A stretch of 64,000 nucleotides of DNA, from NCBI GenBank assembly GCA_012845835.1, contig JABAKD010000012.1, positions 3,337,570-3,401,569 on the forward strand, in the 5' to 3' direction. The notes beneath the pieces are model-generated. The model did not search any database and was not told the DNA's origin. It saw only the letters and a list, made by a program, of their open reading frames with translations. This DNA comes from Undaria pinnatifida (lineage: Eukaryota > Sar > Phaeophyceae > Laminariales > Alariaceae). Below, piece after piece: positions 10,701-18,505 of the stretch; the first letter of the stretch is position 1; every line of letters starts with the position of its first letter. The translations under genes and the position numbers were made by a program.

Positions 10701-13700
10701 CGTGTACCTTGAGCGAAGAGGTAGGGGAACGCGGGAGGCGCAGGCAGTATATCCCCTTTACAACTGGAAACCCGTGTTTGGGGACAAAATTACTCGTATT
10801 TAGTATAGGGAGGGGTTCGGGGGCTCTTGAGGGGATATTATAGCTTTTTTACCCACTTGTTGAAGAAAACGGTTAGCGCAGTACCAGGTAGAGCGTTACA
10901 CCAGATATTCGAGAGAATGGTTGAGGCAGCAGTAGAGCATTTCACCAGTCATTCGAGAGAATGGTTTGAGGATGTAGGGCTTCTGCCAGTTGTTCGAGAG
11001 AATGGTTGATTCGAGAAGATGGTTGAAACACAGATTTGATGTTAGTGCTACGATTAATAACTACCATATGGTGGAGGATGTAGAGCCTCTTGCCAGTTGT
11101 TCGAGGAAATGGTTGAGAAACTGTTCTTACTACAGTACTGCTATTGATAACTGTGTACGACCGAGAAAATGCTTGGCACACACTATTAACAGTGCTAACT
11201 GTGCACGATTCGAAGAAATGGTTGACCCAGTAAAGCTTTTCACCAGTTGTTCGAGAAAATGGTTGAGGAACCAGGGGCTTATCCTTGTAGAGGTTGCCTG
11301 GGTTTTATTGGGTTCGAGGGTCAGATGCGAATCAAATTTCAATTTGCACACCATCTTGTCGAATAACTGGCAAGGCGCCCTCAGGAGGCGTGCTGGACTT
11401 GTTAGCCGCTTCCGTTGTTAGTATCCCGTACTATATTATGGGTTTTTTTACTATTAATAGTATAGGCTAATGATATCAACCGTTTTGTCGGAGCTGGACC
11501 ACTGGAAACAATAATTGCTGACCCCGACTAAGTGGGAATTTTCTCGGAAATTTGTTGGAAATTTGTTGGAAAATTCTTGGAAAATTCTTGAACTAAAAAT
11601 GTAATGAAAAGTTTATATTGAAAGTAATGCGGAGGGTGGTACCGGTAGTTATACCTAGCAAGAATACGCCATCACGCGTTGCGGACTAATCAAGATTTTT
11701 TGCCGATGCTAGGTTGAGTTATAAACACCATTTCTGCCACAAGCCGCGTAACCAACTGTCTTTCCCCACCTCCGCATCACGTACGCCTTCCTGTATGTAT
11801 CGTGTACCCGGACTCCGACATTGTTGAATTAATAATCACCTTATCCCCCCCCCCCCCACACCAGAAAACAAAGTATAACTCATTGACGCTGTTATCCATA
11901 AGCAAGAAAGTAGGCACAAGGTGCCGAAGTCCGTCTTACGAGCGGTTCTTGGAAGGATGCAGTTCATCTTTCATGCGACTTACCGAACACCTCCTCACGT
12001 CGCTTCGCGCTTGGTGCAAGCAATGTCTGCCTGGTTGTTGAAAACCCGACTTGCTCCGTTCCGGCAAGTAGGGATGCGAGGGTCTATGGTCATACGACTG
12101 CGGCCATGCACAAGCTGAGTACCCCCCCCCCCCCCTTCCCGCTTCCAGGGCCATATCGTCGGCCCGAAACAGTTGTGCAATTATTTATGATGCCCCCTTG
12201 CATGTATTCGTGCAGCACGAGTGCTACGATGAGTTCTTCGAGAACTCGGAGTTCGATTTCACGGAGCAGGGGGCGAGCGATTTCCAGGACGACTGCTTAG
12301 AGTGCGAGAAGCAAGATTACACACACTACAGGTAAGGGATGTTGCACTATCGTGTATACTATTCACGGACAGCGCCCAATTGACGATTGCGATGTTGTGG
12401 CTGTGCTGATCATGGATACTGTGGTGGAATTGCCGAGCGCGACGTCGTGGAGTTGACGATGCGATGTTGTGGCTGTGCTGATCATGGATACTGTGGTGGA
12501 ATTGCCGAGCGCGACGTCGTGGAGTTGACGATGCGATGTTGTGGCTGTGCTGATCATGGATACTGTGGTGGAATTACCGAGCGCGACGTCGTGGAGTTGA
12601 CGATGCGATGTTGTGGCTGTGCTGATCATTGATACTGTGGTGGAAATGCCGAGCGCGACGTGGTGGCTGTGTGCTGTGGCTGCTGTGCTGTGGTTGTGGC
12701 TGTGTTGCTGTGATGATGTTGCTGTGGTTGTGGCTGTGCTTGTCTTGTCGTGGTTTTGGTTGTTGTGGTTGGGCTTCGGCTGTGGTTGTGGCGGTGCTGT
12801 GATTGCTGTGGATGTGCTGCGTCTGTGCTGTTGCTGTGCGCGGCGGTGTGGAATAATTTACCGAAACACTTGCCTGTCGCATACCGGCTATGAAAAGTCT
12901 CGGATCAAAGCATGCTTAAACTCCTCCCTCCCTCCCTCCCTCCCTCGCTTTTCTCCGCCCAGCATCCTGTTCAACGTGTTCGTGTTCTGCCAAATATTCA
13001 ACGAGTTCAACGCGCGGTCGATCTTCGACGAGTGGAATGCCTTCAAGGGCATATCCAAGAACCCTCTTTTCTTCGCCATTATCTTGATCACCACTGGTCT
13101 TCAGGTACGTTGTATCGCACCACGAAGTACGTACGTACGTACGTACGTACATAACGCGTTTGGTTCTAGGAGAAACCCCTTGATTTATGTCGCACCAAAA
13201 AGACTCGAACGCGGTGCTGACGTCGTCTATTTGCCGTACTCACATACAAAGGAAGGTTGGAACGAGAACCCCCCCCCCCCCCGCCCCTCACACACGGCCA
13301 TGCATGAAGTCCCCCCTCCCCTCTATTAATTACCGCTTTTGAAAGAGAACCCCCCCACACCCGCACCCCCCAATACGACAATGCATGAAGTACCCCCCCC
13401 CCCCCCCCCCCCCCCCCGCGCGCCTTCCCCTTTGTTTATTGGCTGCTTTTTCGATTACTGTACAGGTTCTTATCGTGGAAATGGGCGCGGAGTTCACGAA
13501 AACGGCGCATCTCACAACCCGCCAATGGCTTATCAGCGTTGCGCTCGGCTTGATCGCCCTGCCCCTTGGGATTTTCATGCGGTTCATTCCCGTCGCGGTA
13601 CGTGCGGTAAATAGTGTGCCACCAGACATTCTCATTAGATATACCTGGTACCTGGTATGTTATGGGTAGGCAGGGGAACAGAAGAGAAACGAGAAAACGA

Positions 13701-15934
13701 CACACCCACGCGGCCAGAACCGAAAAAAACAGTTACCAGGAGTAGCAGTGCCTACCGAGTTCAGTTCGTAGCGCCGGGTTGTGATTGTGTGGAGAATTTG
13801 ACTCCATTTTTTGTCTCTGTTTTTGTTTTTTTGTTCCTGTTTTTGCCCGATTTGCTTCGCTTGGGTTTACAATGTAATACCCCCTCCGTGTCGGGGTCTT
13901 CAAATTTGGAGTGTGGTTCGTAGCCGCATTTTTTTTTTTTTCTTGCGTCCGCCTGGAATATGACCTATTTTTACGTGTATCCATAGGGGTGGTATGTACC
14001 TGTAATACGATGCAGTCGTGGAGTGGTGGTGGTCCGACTGTTCCAGCCGGAAATACGGGCGCACTATAGCGGCAACCCTCCCTGCAGTATGTCAGGAGAC
14101 GGCATCTTCAGCCCCTGTGTGACGGTTTTTTCCAATAATTTAACTTGACTGACGGCAAACTACTAGGTTTTAGTGTGGAATGATTGGAGTCGGCACTTTG
14201 ACCCCTTGACCGACGGCATTTTTCTAATAGTTTACCTTGACGGACGCCAAACTATTAGGTTTTGGTGTGGAATGATCGGAGTCGGCACTTTTGACCTCTT
14301 GACCGACGGCAGTCGTCCGTTAGTTCACCTTGACTGACGCCAAATTACTACCAGATTTTAGTGTGGAACGATCGGTTTGACACCCTTGACCGCGGGACGT
14401 TTTCCCTTGACTGACCGTCTCCTGAACATGTTCGATTACGAGGGAACGAAATATGGTATAAGCAGCTTCAGGTAAATAAGGGCAAGTATAAGTACACACC
14501 AGATACCAGGTATATTGCAGTACACAGTAGGGGTCCCCCATACAAGGCGGATCTGAATAAGGCGGTATCCCGATACAAGGCGGTCAAAATCGCCTGGCGC
14601 TACGTTGGGAATTGCACTCATGGCCTGGAACGAATCAGGCGGCTTCCCTGTATAAGGCGGTCATAGTGCTCTCGCGCACCACCGCTTTACCGGGGGACTC
14701 TCTACTGTATGTGTATCCCCTCGAGGACTGACGCATGCTAGGTTAGAGGCGTACCTTTTTTTGGCTGAAATATTTTCTGAATGACGGGGGGGCTCCTTAA
14801 CCCTCAAAATCGTCGGAAATAGAGGTGTTAAGGTATACCTTTTTTTGGCTGAAATATTTTCTGAATGACGGGGGGGCCCCTCAACCTTCAATCGTCGGGA
14901 ATAGAGGTGTTAAGGTATACCTTTTTTTGGCGGAAATGTTTTCTGATTGACGGGGGGCTCCTGAACCCCCAATTGTCGTGAATACGCCATATTAAGGTAT
15001 ACCTTTTTTTGGCGAAAACGGTTTCTGGATGAGGGGGTCCTTAACCCTCAATCGTCGTAAATACACCATATTAAGGTATACCTTTTTTTGGCGAAAATGG
15101 TTTCTGAATGAGGGGGGGGGGTCTTTAACTCATAATCGTCGGAAAATATATTATTTTTCTGTTGCGTGATTCTTGTCGTGTACCTAGGCCGTGGGAGTTT
15201 TTCCTCCAGCATTGTGATGACAGTTTTTTTTTTTTTCTTCTTCAAAAATCAGTTTTTTTTCGGGGGAGGGGAGAGGTCTTGAGCTCCCAAATGGAGGAAC
15301 CTTGAACCTTTGCAGAAAAGGAAATGGTGCACCTCTAACGTAGCGTGCGTCGACTTGGGTGTAACCGTACGTGTTTATTTGCGGGCGATTCTAAAGATAA
15401 ACCGCCAGGCGTCGACGGCAGATGCTGTTCCTTCTTCATAAGGTGTTGTCGTGAGGACCAAATATGGCTATTAAAATAGTAGAGACCGTGGAATATACCA
15501 ATGGGAATATACACACCCTTGTCCGGAAATTCAAGCACCTTTTTGGACATTGGCCTGTCTTACAATAAAACATAATCTTGAAGAACAAAATGTTGCTTGT
15601 ATTTCCGGACAGAGTGGTGAGAGCTTTTTGTGGGTATCGTGGGTTCTGGTTGCTGTTGGGTCCTTTGTACACTAATCTTTTCCTGGAAAGGTTTACGAGA
15701 GTTTGGTATCCGTCTCTAGTCCCCAAGTAGTTTGTGTTTGTGTCCCGATACGTTCGTGTAGTGCTAAATGGGTTACGCGTGACCTAACTCCCCCCTCCCC
15801 CCCCTCTGTCCATCCCTCTTGAATGGAACTCCCCCCTTTGTTTTTGGCAGGAGGACCCGAAAAGTTTTTGTGGGTACGCCACACCTGCGGAGCAGCGACT
15901 GTTGACCACGTCCGATACTGGCAGCCATGCATGA
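1765..15934 (+). CDS. Plasma-membrane-type P2B Ca2+-transporting ATPase, 3' portion, 14 exons
   Basis: This encodes a P-type Ca2+ pump that uses ATP to move Ca2+ out of the cytosol, probably across the plasma membrane. Exons: 1765-1938, 2535-2636, 3985-4108, 5456-5553, 5901-6092, 7130-7363, 8440-8646, 9172-9301, 9937-10163, 10547-10720, 12216-12331, 12963-13104, 13466-13597, 15851-15934. All introns are GT-AG with compatible phases; the exons sum to 2136 nt, giving 711 residues plus stop. In order (fragment numbering): TGTLT 1-5, nucleotide-domain KGASET 128-133, VTGDN 234-238, hinge TGDGTNDAP 352-360, then six C-terminal membrane segments with the TM6 motif [10 protein letters not shown]. 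The actuator domain, TM1-4 and catalytic Asp are upstream of the window. The C-terminal tail after the last membrane helix is only about 30 residues, so there is no room for the C-terminal calmodulin autoinhibitory domain of animal PMCAs. The family call is certain; the exact isoform is not. Confidence 0.95.
2535..2636 (+). CDS. Ca2+-ATPase exon: start of the nucleotide-binding domain
   Basis: This exon codes residues 59-92, phase 0 to 0, donor GTGAGA. It contains the conserved [10 protein letters not shown] stretch, which aligns with the GN-TE-AL block of P2B pumps, followed by LAAEWGF. The start is set by the AAAG acceptor after a T/G-rich tract and by reading frame. Confidence 0.88.
2684..2935 (-). 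repeat. Dispersed repeat 'CAGCTTGCAAAGATGAGT', reverse copy
   Basis: This copy lies in a Ca2+-ATPase intron. The family has a conserved core ACAGCTTGCAAAGATGAGT followed by TTCGACGAAAT and GATCTCACAGCTGGAGTG, and an outer segment with GGGGAGTCGCCGACCTATA. Further copies or fragments: 3480-3560, 20905-20990, 21962-22200, 33722-33800, 33893-34130, 36930-37170, 38185-38245, 38275-38400, 42598-42675, 43200-43360, 45960-46020, 46498-46690, 51835-52015. No coding capacity or pol III boxes recognised. Confidence 0.75.
3985..4108 (+). CDS. Ca2+-ATPase exon: ATP-binding KGASE
   Basis: This exon codes residues 93-133 plus one base (phase 0 to 1). It includes [12 protein letters not shown] and KGASET, the ATP-pocket signature of P2 ATPases. 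The donor is GTGAGT. A GGGAAT-rich minisatellite begins only about ten bases into the following intron. Confidence 0.95.
4119..4795. repeat. GGGAAT-based intronic minisatellite with higher-order units
   Basis: About 680 bp built of GGGAAT, GGGAGT and GGATCATCT words form higher-order units of roughly 60-70 bp alternating 'TATCT(C/T)GAGAATGGGAGTGG' and 'CGGATCATCTCGGGAATGGG' blocks. Long open frames on both strands are an artefact of the repeat. It lies wholly inside the intron 4109-5455. Confidence 0.95.
5456..5553 (+). CDS. Ca2+-ATPase exon: nucleotide-binding domain, end
   Basis: This exon codes residues 134-166 (phase 1 to 0). The split codon gives Ile, producing KGASET-ILADCTRY, a standard P2B junction. 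The donor is GTACGT. Confidence 0.93.
5580..5885. repeat. Degenerate CTTGG/CTTGA repeats and C-rich telomere-like tract
   Basis: A run of GGCTT words (5590-5660) and CTTGA words (5705-5770) is followed by a cytosine-rich tract with CCCAACC and CCCTAA words (5800-5885), resembling short interstitial telomere-type sequence. The whole lies in the intron 5554-5900. Confidence 0.8.
5901..6092 (+). CDS. Ca2+-ATPase exon: [10 protein letters not shown] to IVGIMDPLR
   Basis: This exon codes residues 167-230, phase 0 to 0. It contains the conserved LRT-CLA block, the [13 protein letters not shown] hinge (the GI-DP-R motif of Ca2+ pumps) and ends in SAGVM. The acceptor is CACAG and the donor GTAAGT. 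Confidence 0.96.
6093..7129. other. Ca2+-ATPase intron with homopolymer tracts and TTAA-type relic
   Basis: This intron contains a fragment of the GCATGGCCGTAG family (6150-6240), G-rich purine runs (6280-6420), a degenerate relative of the TTAA-type MITE (6721-6830) and a C-rich tract before the acceptor. No coding potential recognised. Confidence 0.6.
7130..7363 (+). CDS. Ca2+-ATPase exon: VRMVTGDN, phosphorylation domain
   Basis: This exon codes residues 231-308, phase 0 to 0. It contains [16 protein letters not shown], the P-domain core, followed by the [12 protein letters not shown] block. The donor is GTGAGT and the acceptor ATTAG. Confidence 0.96.
7425..7690. mobile_element. MITE of the 'CTACGATAGAGGT' family
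   Basis: This copy shares with others the blocks TTTGGGAGCTTAAGACCT near one end and GAGCCCCGTCATTCAGAAAC near the other; termini resemble inverted ACCTCT(A)CGTAGC. Relatives lie at 14740-15340, 25050-25400, 38720-39230, 50735-51470, 56460-56700 and 62880-63140. It lies in a Ca2+-ATPase intron. Confidence 0.65.
7698..7970. mobile_element. MITE with GATTCTACGATAGCCCCC ends
   Basis: The element starts GATTCTACGATAGC plus about 30 C and 24 A residues and ends GGGGGGCTACCGTAGAA, forming terminal inverted repeats that include homopolymers. Internal blocks are CGAACGTTT and CCGGCGATTTCGTTTAA. Relatives: 24336-24775 (two joined), 25458-25880, 28089-28375, 53523-53995. It lies in the intron between the VTGDN and TGDGTNDAP exons. 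Confidence 0.75.
8050..8420. repeat. Degenerate 'CCCAATTTAAGGTC' tandem words
   Basis: Imperfect repeats of about 25 bp (GTCCCAATTTAAGGTCAATC and variants) lie directly upstream of the acceptor at 8440. Confidence 0.7.
8440..8646 (+). CDS. Ca2+-ATPase exon: charged insertion and TGDGTNDAP hinge
   Basis: This exon codes residues 309-377, phase 0 to 0. The first ~35 residues ([10 protein letters not shown] through KAKNRSGQ) are a charged insertion, absent from animal PMCAs, placed just before [16 protein letters not shown]. From memory, a Trp-rich insert at this site is shared by stramenopile pumps. The Mg2+-coordinating aspartates are intact. Confidence 0.96.
8745..8965 (+). mobile_element. 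'GCATGGCCGTAGTCGTATGACC' family element
   Basis: A roughly 200-bp unit begins with a G run, then TGCATGGCCGTAGTCG, CATCCCTACTGTGCC, CACCAAGCGCGAAGCG and GTCGCATGAAGGGTG. Related copies: 10196-10350 (partial), 11905-12135 (reverse), 16575-16800, 54535-54740, and fragments near 6150-6240, 33185-33260 and 52300-52380. G or C homopolymers abut most copies. Confidence 0.75.
9172..9301 (+). CDS. Ca2+-ATPase exon: ILDDKFSSI to start of TM5
   Basis: This exon codes residues 378-420 plus one base (phase 0 to 1). It contains the family block [14 protein letters not shown] and [18 protein letters not shown] leading into TM5. The donor is GTGAGT. Confidence 0.96.
9425..9660. repeat. Homopurine GGGAA/GGAAA array
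   Basis: About 235 bp of nearly pure purine on the plus strand (GGGAA, then GGAAA words) sits in the 635-bp intron 9302-9936. Long mirror-like homopurine tracts can form triplex DNA; that is inference. Confidence 0.95.
9937..10163 (+). CDS. Ca2+-ATPase exon: TM5-TM6 with Ca2+-binding motif
   Basis: This exon codes residues 421-496 (phase 1 to 0). [11 protein letters not shown] is the end of TM5. [20 protein letters not shown] is TM6 with the Asn and Asp that coordinate Ca2+ in P2B pumps. The exon then reads [20 protein letters not shown], the TM6-7 loop. The acceptor follows AAAAAG rather than a pyrimidine tract. Confidence 0.95.
10547..10720 (+). CDS. Ca2+-ATPase exon: TM7 and Cys-rich external loop, first half
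   Basis: This exon codes residues 497-554, phase 0 to 0. [15 protein letters not shown] is TM7. The rest is an acidic loop with three cysteines, predicted to face the outside. The donor is GTAGGG. Confidence 0.93.
10746..10845. mobile_element. TTAA-type MITE relative
   Basis: The segment begins ATATCCCCTTTACAAC and ends CTTGAGGGGATAT, with internal AACCCGTGTTTGGGGAC. It matches the family at 1153-1241 and 35733-35832 but has A/T-rich rather than TTAA flanks. Confidence 0.55.
10900..11360. repeat. Degenerate tandem repeat 'TTCGAGAAAATGGTTGA'
   Basis: Imperfect units containing CAGTTGTTCGAGAAAATGG recur at irregular 30-100 bp intervals in the 1.5-kb intron between the two loop exons. No coding sequence recognised. 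Confidence 0.75.
11905..12135 (-). mobile_element. Reverse copy of the 'GCATGGCCGTAG' family
   Basis: This is the reverse complement of 8745-8965, including CGACTTGCTCCGTTCCGGCA and GGTCATACGACTGCGG, and ends in a C14 tract. It is 80 bp upstream of the exon at 12216. Confidence 0.75.
12216..12331 (+). CDS. Ca2+-ATPase exon: Cys-rich external loop, second half
   Basis: This exon codes residues 555-592 plus two bases (phase 0 to 2). It is strongly acidic (Asp/Glu-rich), with three more cysteines (HECYD and DDCLEC). Homology is weak here, but splice sites and phase link it cleanly between TM7 and TM8 exons. The donor is GTAAGG. Confidence 0.85.
12385..12660. repeat. 72-bp tandem repeat, about four units
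   Basis: Starts of the word GATGTTGTGGCTG at 12391, 12463, 12535 and 12607 show a 72-bp period. Units are almost identical. Because 72 is divisible by three, open frames run through on both strands. It lies in the intron 12332-12962 and is followed by a degenerate GTTGTGGCT-rich stretch to about 12835. Confidence 0.95.
12963..13104 (+). CDS. Ca2+-ATPase exon: TM8, [15 protein letters not shown]
   Basis: This exon codes residues 593-640 (phase 2 to 0). It contains the diagnostic P2B TM8 motif [18 protein letters not shown] and the start of TM9. The donor is GTACGT, with a GTAC-repeat microsatellite just downstream. Confidence 0.97.
13127..13152. repeat. (ACGT)n microsatellite
   Basis: Six to seven tandem GTAC/ACGT units start about 22 bases downstream of the authentic GTACGT splice donor at 13105. 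Confidence 0.95.
13260..13420. repeat. Poly-C tracts with flanking ATGCATGAAGT
   Basis: C-rich runs, one exceeding 20 bases (13395-13417), each follow the word ATGCATGAAGT, which resembles ends of the GCATGGCCGTAG family. They lie just upstream of the exon at 13466. Confidence 0.8.
13466..13597 (+). CDS. Ca2+-ATPase exon: TM9-TM10
   Basis: This exon codes residues 641-684, phase 0 to 0. [13 protein letters not shown] is the conserved TM9-10 linker; [17 protein letters not shown] is TM10, ending in RFIPVA. The donor is GTACGT. Confidence 0.96.
14140..14400. repeat. Three degenerate direct repeats of ~85 bp
   Basis: Units contain TTGACTGACGGCAAACTA, TTTTAGTGTGGAATGATTGG and CTTTTGACCTCTTGACCGAC. 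They lie in the last Ca2+-ATPase intron. Confidence 0.8.
14525..14707. mobile_element. Pogo-like MITE, 'CAGTAGGGGTCCCCC' subfamily
   Basis: A 183-bp element begins CAGTAGGGGTCCCCC and ends GGGGGACTCTCTACTG followed by TA. Internal words AAGGCGGT and ACCGCCTTAT are repeated in inverted fashion. The element at 41627-41806 is the same family in opposite orientation. CAGT...ACTG termini with TA flanks are characteristic of pogo/Tigger elements. Confidence 0.75.
14740..15340. repeat. Tandem array of MITE-end units (~80-85 bp, five copies)
   Basis: Each unit reads AAGGTATACCTTTTTTTGGC, then TTCTGAATGACGGGGGG, CTCCTTAACC and CAATCGTCGG. The last unit runs into GGGAGAGGTCTTGAGCTCCC and CACCTCTAACGTAGCG, the other end of the CTACGATAGAGGT family. 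The array mirrors 38720-39230. Confidence 0.85.
15851..15934 (+). CDS. Ca2+-ATPase terminal exon, 27 residues and TGA
   Basis: This exon codes residues 685-711. EDPKSF directly continues RFIPVA as in other P2B pumps, followed by a short tail ending in GSHA and TGA at 15932-15934. It follows a 2.25-kb intron; acceptor TTGGCAG. The tail lacks a basic amphipathic calmodulin-binding segment. Confidence 0.87.
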   Translation, partial: EDPKSFCGYATPAEQRLLTTSDTGSHA

Positions 15935-15939
15935 GACAG

Positions 15940-17450
15940 GACGAGGGAGGGGGGGGCGAGGAGAGGGAGGATAGGGAAGGGAGGGGGGGGGGGGGGGGGG
16001 GGGGAGGATGGGAAGGGATGGGGGGGGGGGGGGGGGAAGGTTAGCAGGAGAGAAATATAGGCGTATTGATGCATGTGGACATGCTTCCTCTGCTGCTTGG
16101 GCTGTCGGTTTGCTTTGTTTAGTTGCCGCCATGATGCAGTCTGTTAATTGAAAAATGAATACCCCCCCCCTCTTCTCGAAACTAGTACGCAACCGTGCGT
16201 CTAATCCCGTTTGTTTCACGTTGTTTTTGTGCCCCCCCCCCCCCCCCCCCAGCATTAAAAATGGACGGCCGATAGTGAACGGCGTTTGGGTGTCCGCACA
16301 GTTTGAGGATTGATTTTCGTACCCAACTTGCCGTCGGCGTTTTTAGAGGGGGGGGGGGGGGGGGGGGCGGGCGGCGCGGGGGGGGGGGGAGCGAAACATA
16401 TTTTTTGGTTCCCGTCCGTTTTTGGCTGTGTTTTTTGCTATGTAGAAAAAAACTGCCTTGGGGCGGAAAGGAGGCTCGGGTCCTTGGATTTCCTGTTTGA
16501 GAACACACCGCTTTTTGTAGGACTTGGGAGGGGGGAGGGGGGGGGGGGGGGGGGGGGGGAAGGGGGGCGGGGGGGGCTGTAATATCAGATCGTGCATGGC
16601 CGTAGTCGGTAACCATAGACCCTCACATCCCTACGCGGCCTCGGGACGGAGCACGTATGGCCGTAAGTCGTATAAACATAAGACCCTCGCATCCCTGCCA
16701 TGCCGGGACGGAACAGGTCGGGTTTTCGCCCACAAGGCAGATATCGCGTGCACCAAGCGCGAAGCGCCGTGAGGTCGCATGAAGGGTGAGCTATATCCTA
16801 CTGGGGGAGCTTAAGCTAATAGTCGAGTCTTTTCGGAGAAACGAGTTGAAGGGAAACCTCGTATGTGGTGATGGGCTTGGGAGTCTGTTTTTGCGAGGGG
16901 GGGGGGGGGGAGGGGAGGGGGGGCTAGGAGCTTTGCTTGCTTGGTAAAAAGTGAGGGACCGAAGGAGCTTGGCGGGTTAGGTTTGAGTGCTTGGTTAGGG
17001 CGCGTGGGTGATGGCTTGGCTTGTTTTCGCTTGGTTGGGAGCTTGCGTGATAGCTGGCGTGGTAGCTTTTGCTTGATGGCCCGCGCGATTTCTTGCTTGG
17101 AGGCTTTCTTTCTTGGCTTGCTATATAGCTTGCTGCTTGGCTTGCCTGATAGTTCGCGGGATGGCTTGCTGGATTGCTTGCTTTCTAGCTTGTTCGATAG
17201 CTCATGTGCTCGCGTGCGTCATAGCTCGCTGGATGACCTGGCTTTAAAGTTTAGCTTTCAACTTGGCTTCAGAGTTTGGCTTCAAAGCTTGGCTTCAAAG
17301 CCCCAGGGCCTGTCATGCTATGTCTGGTATTTTTTTTTGCCCATGGGGCGGAAACCCGGAGAACTTGATTGTTAGCTTGGAGATAGTGAGGGAGTGAGAG
17401 AGGGGGGGGGGGGGGGGGGGGGGGGGGCACGGCGTGGGTTTGCGTTGCTA
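15940..17450. other. Post-gene region rich in G homopolymers; no gene seen
   Basis: G runs of 12-25 bases occur near 15967-15990, 16020-16036, 16347-16390, 16535-16560, 16898-16920 and 17402-17427; C runs near 16162 and 16231. A GCATGGCCGTAG element lies at 16575-16800. From 16920 to 17300 the DNA is degenerate GCTTG/GCTAG words. Frames here are repeat artefacts. Confidence 0.8.
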
Positions 17451-18225
17451 TCGGCTCTAGTCTTTCTTTGTTTTGTTTTTGGCTCTTGCTTCCTTTTTTT
17501 TGGCGGGCCTTTGTTTTGCTTTGCCTCGTCTTGCTGTGCTCCGCTTTGCTCTGCTGTGTTTCGCGTTGCTTCGCTTTGCTTTTTTCTCATTTCTCACTTC
17601 TCATATTGCCTTTCTCCTTGTGATTGTTACCGCCGTTGTAGAACGGGGCGCGCGACGCATTCGCCCCCCCTGGGCGACGGCGTTGCAAACGGGTGCTTTG
17701 CAGGGCTTTTGGCTTATATGCGGAGTTTTGGGAAGCCTGGGAGGCGGAGGGAACGGCGGGGGGGGGGGGGGGGGGGGACGGCAGGATGTAGTGTGTCCAC
17801 GCATGCACGCGGTATGCATTGAAATAAGTTTTTTTTTTTTGAAGTGACAGGGCAACCCTGGATGACAACATACACCGGGCCAGGAATTTTCCACCACCGA
17901 TAAGAATTTTCTTCAAGAAAAATTAGACCAATAGGAAAACTGTGAGCATGAAGTAGCCTTATCTGTCCGTGCGCAGTCGAGTAAGTTTTTGATTTGTGTT
18001 GTCTAGGCTTGTACGAAAGTGGCTATTTATTGGCGACGGCGAAAGAAGAGGAGGAGCGTTTTGATTGGCTCATTGTACCGTAATAGAAGCACTTGGGTGA
18101 TTGTGATTGGCCGAAGCTGCACATGTGGCAGGTTGTCATTGGTCACCGCTCCTCCACTCTCTTTGCGTTTTCCTTTTTTTGGTTTTTGTCTTTTTTAATT
18201 TTGATCCCCCCGTTCACTCGAGCGC
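17450..18225. other. Intergenic, no feature recognised
   Basis: TTTGC/CTTGC-rich sequence, a G19 tract (17759-17777) and a T10 tract, with no recognised coding sequence. Around 18020-18150 the words TTGATTGGCT, GTGATTGGCC and GTCATTGGTC look like CCAAT-type boxes in reverse orientation, but no gene was identified next to them. Confidence 0.4.
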
Positions 18226-18226
18226 T

Positions 18227-18505
18227 TTGTGGCGATGATGAAAGCGGACGCGGAAAAGCTTAGCGCGATCCTCTGGACAGAGAAAAAGGCGAGGCAAGAA
18301 AGTTCTAGGGAAGAGGGCAGAAAATTATAGGAAATTTCTAGGAAGGCGAATAATTTTCTAGAAATTGTTGTGGCGGTAATGAAAGCCGACGCGGAAAAGC
18401 TTAGCGCGATCCCCTGGGCAGAGAAAAAGGCGAGACTAGAAAGTTTTAGGAAAGAGAGGTTAATAGGAAAATTCTAGGAAGGCGAAGAATTTTCTAGAAA
18501 GTTGG
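18227..18505. repeat. 141-bp tandem duplication
   Basis: Two units offset by 141 bp share ACGCGGAAAAGCTTAGCGCG and the following 45 bp with few changes. Each can encode a ~31-residue peptide beginning MKADAEKLSAI, but substitutions are not clearly synonymous and both frames close quickly. Confidence 0.85.

Noticed and set aside
12613-13329. 238-codon plus-strand frame
   Set aside because: Only 12963-13104 of it is the real TM8 exon; the rest is tandem-repeat and intron sequence.
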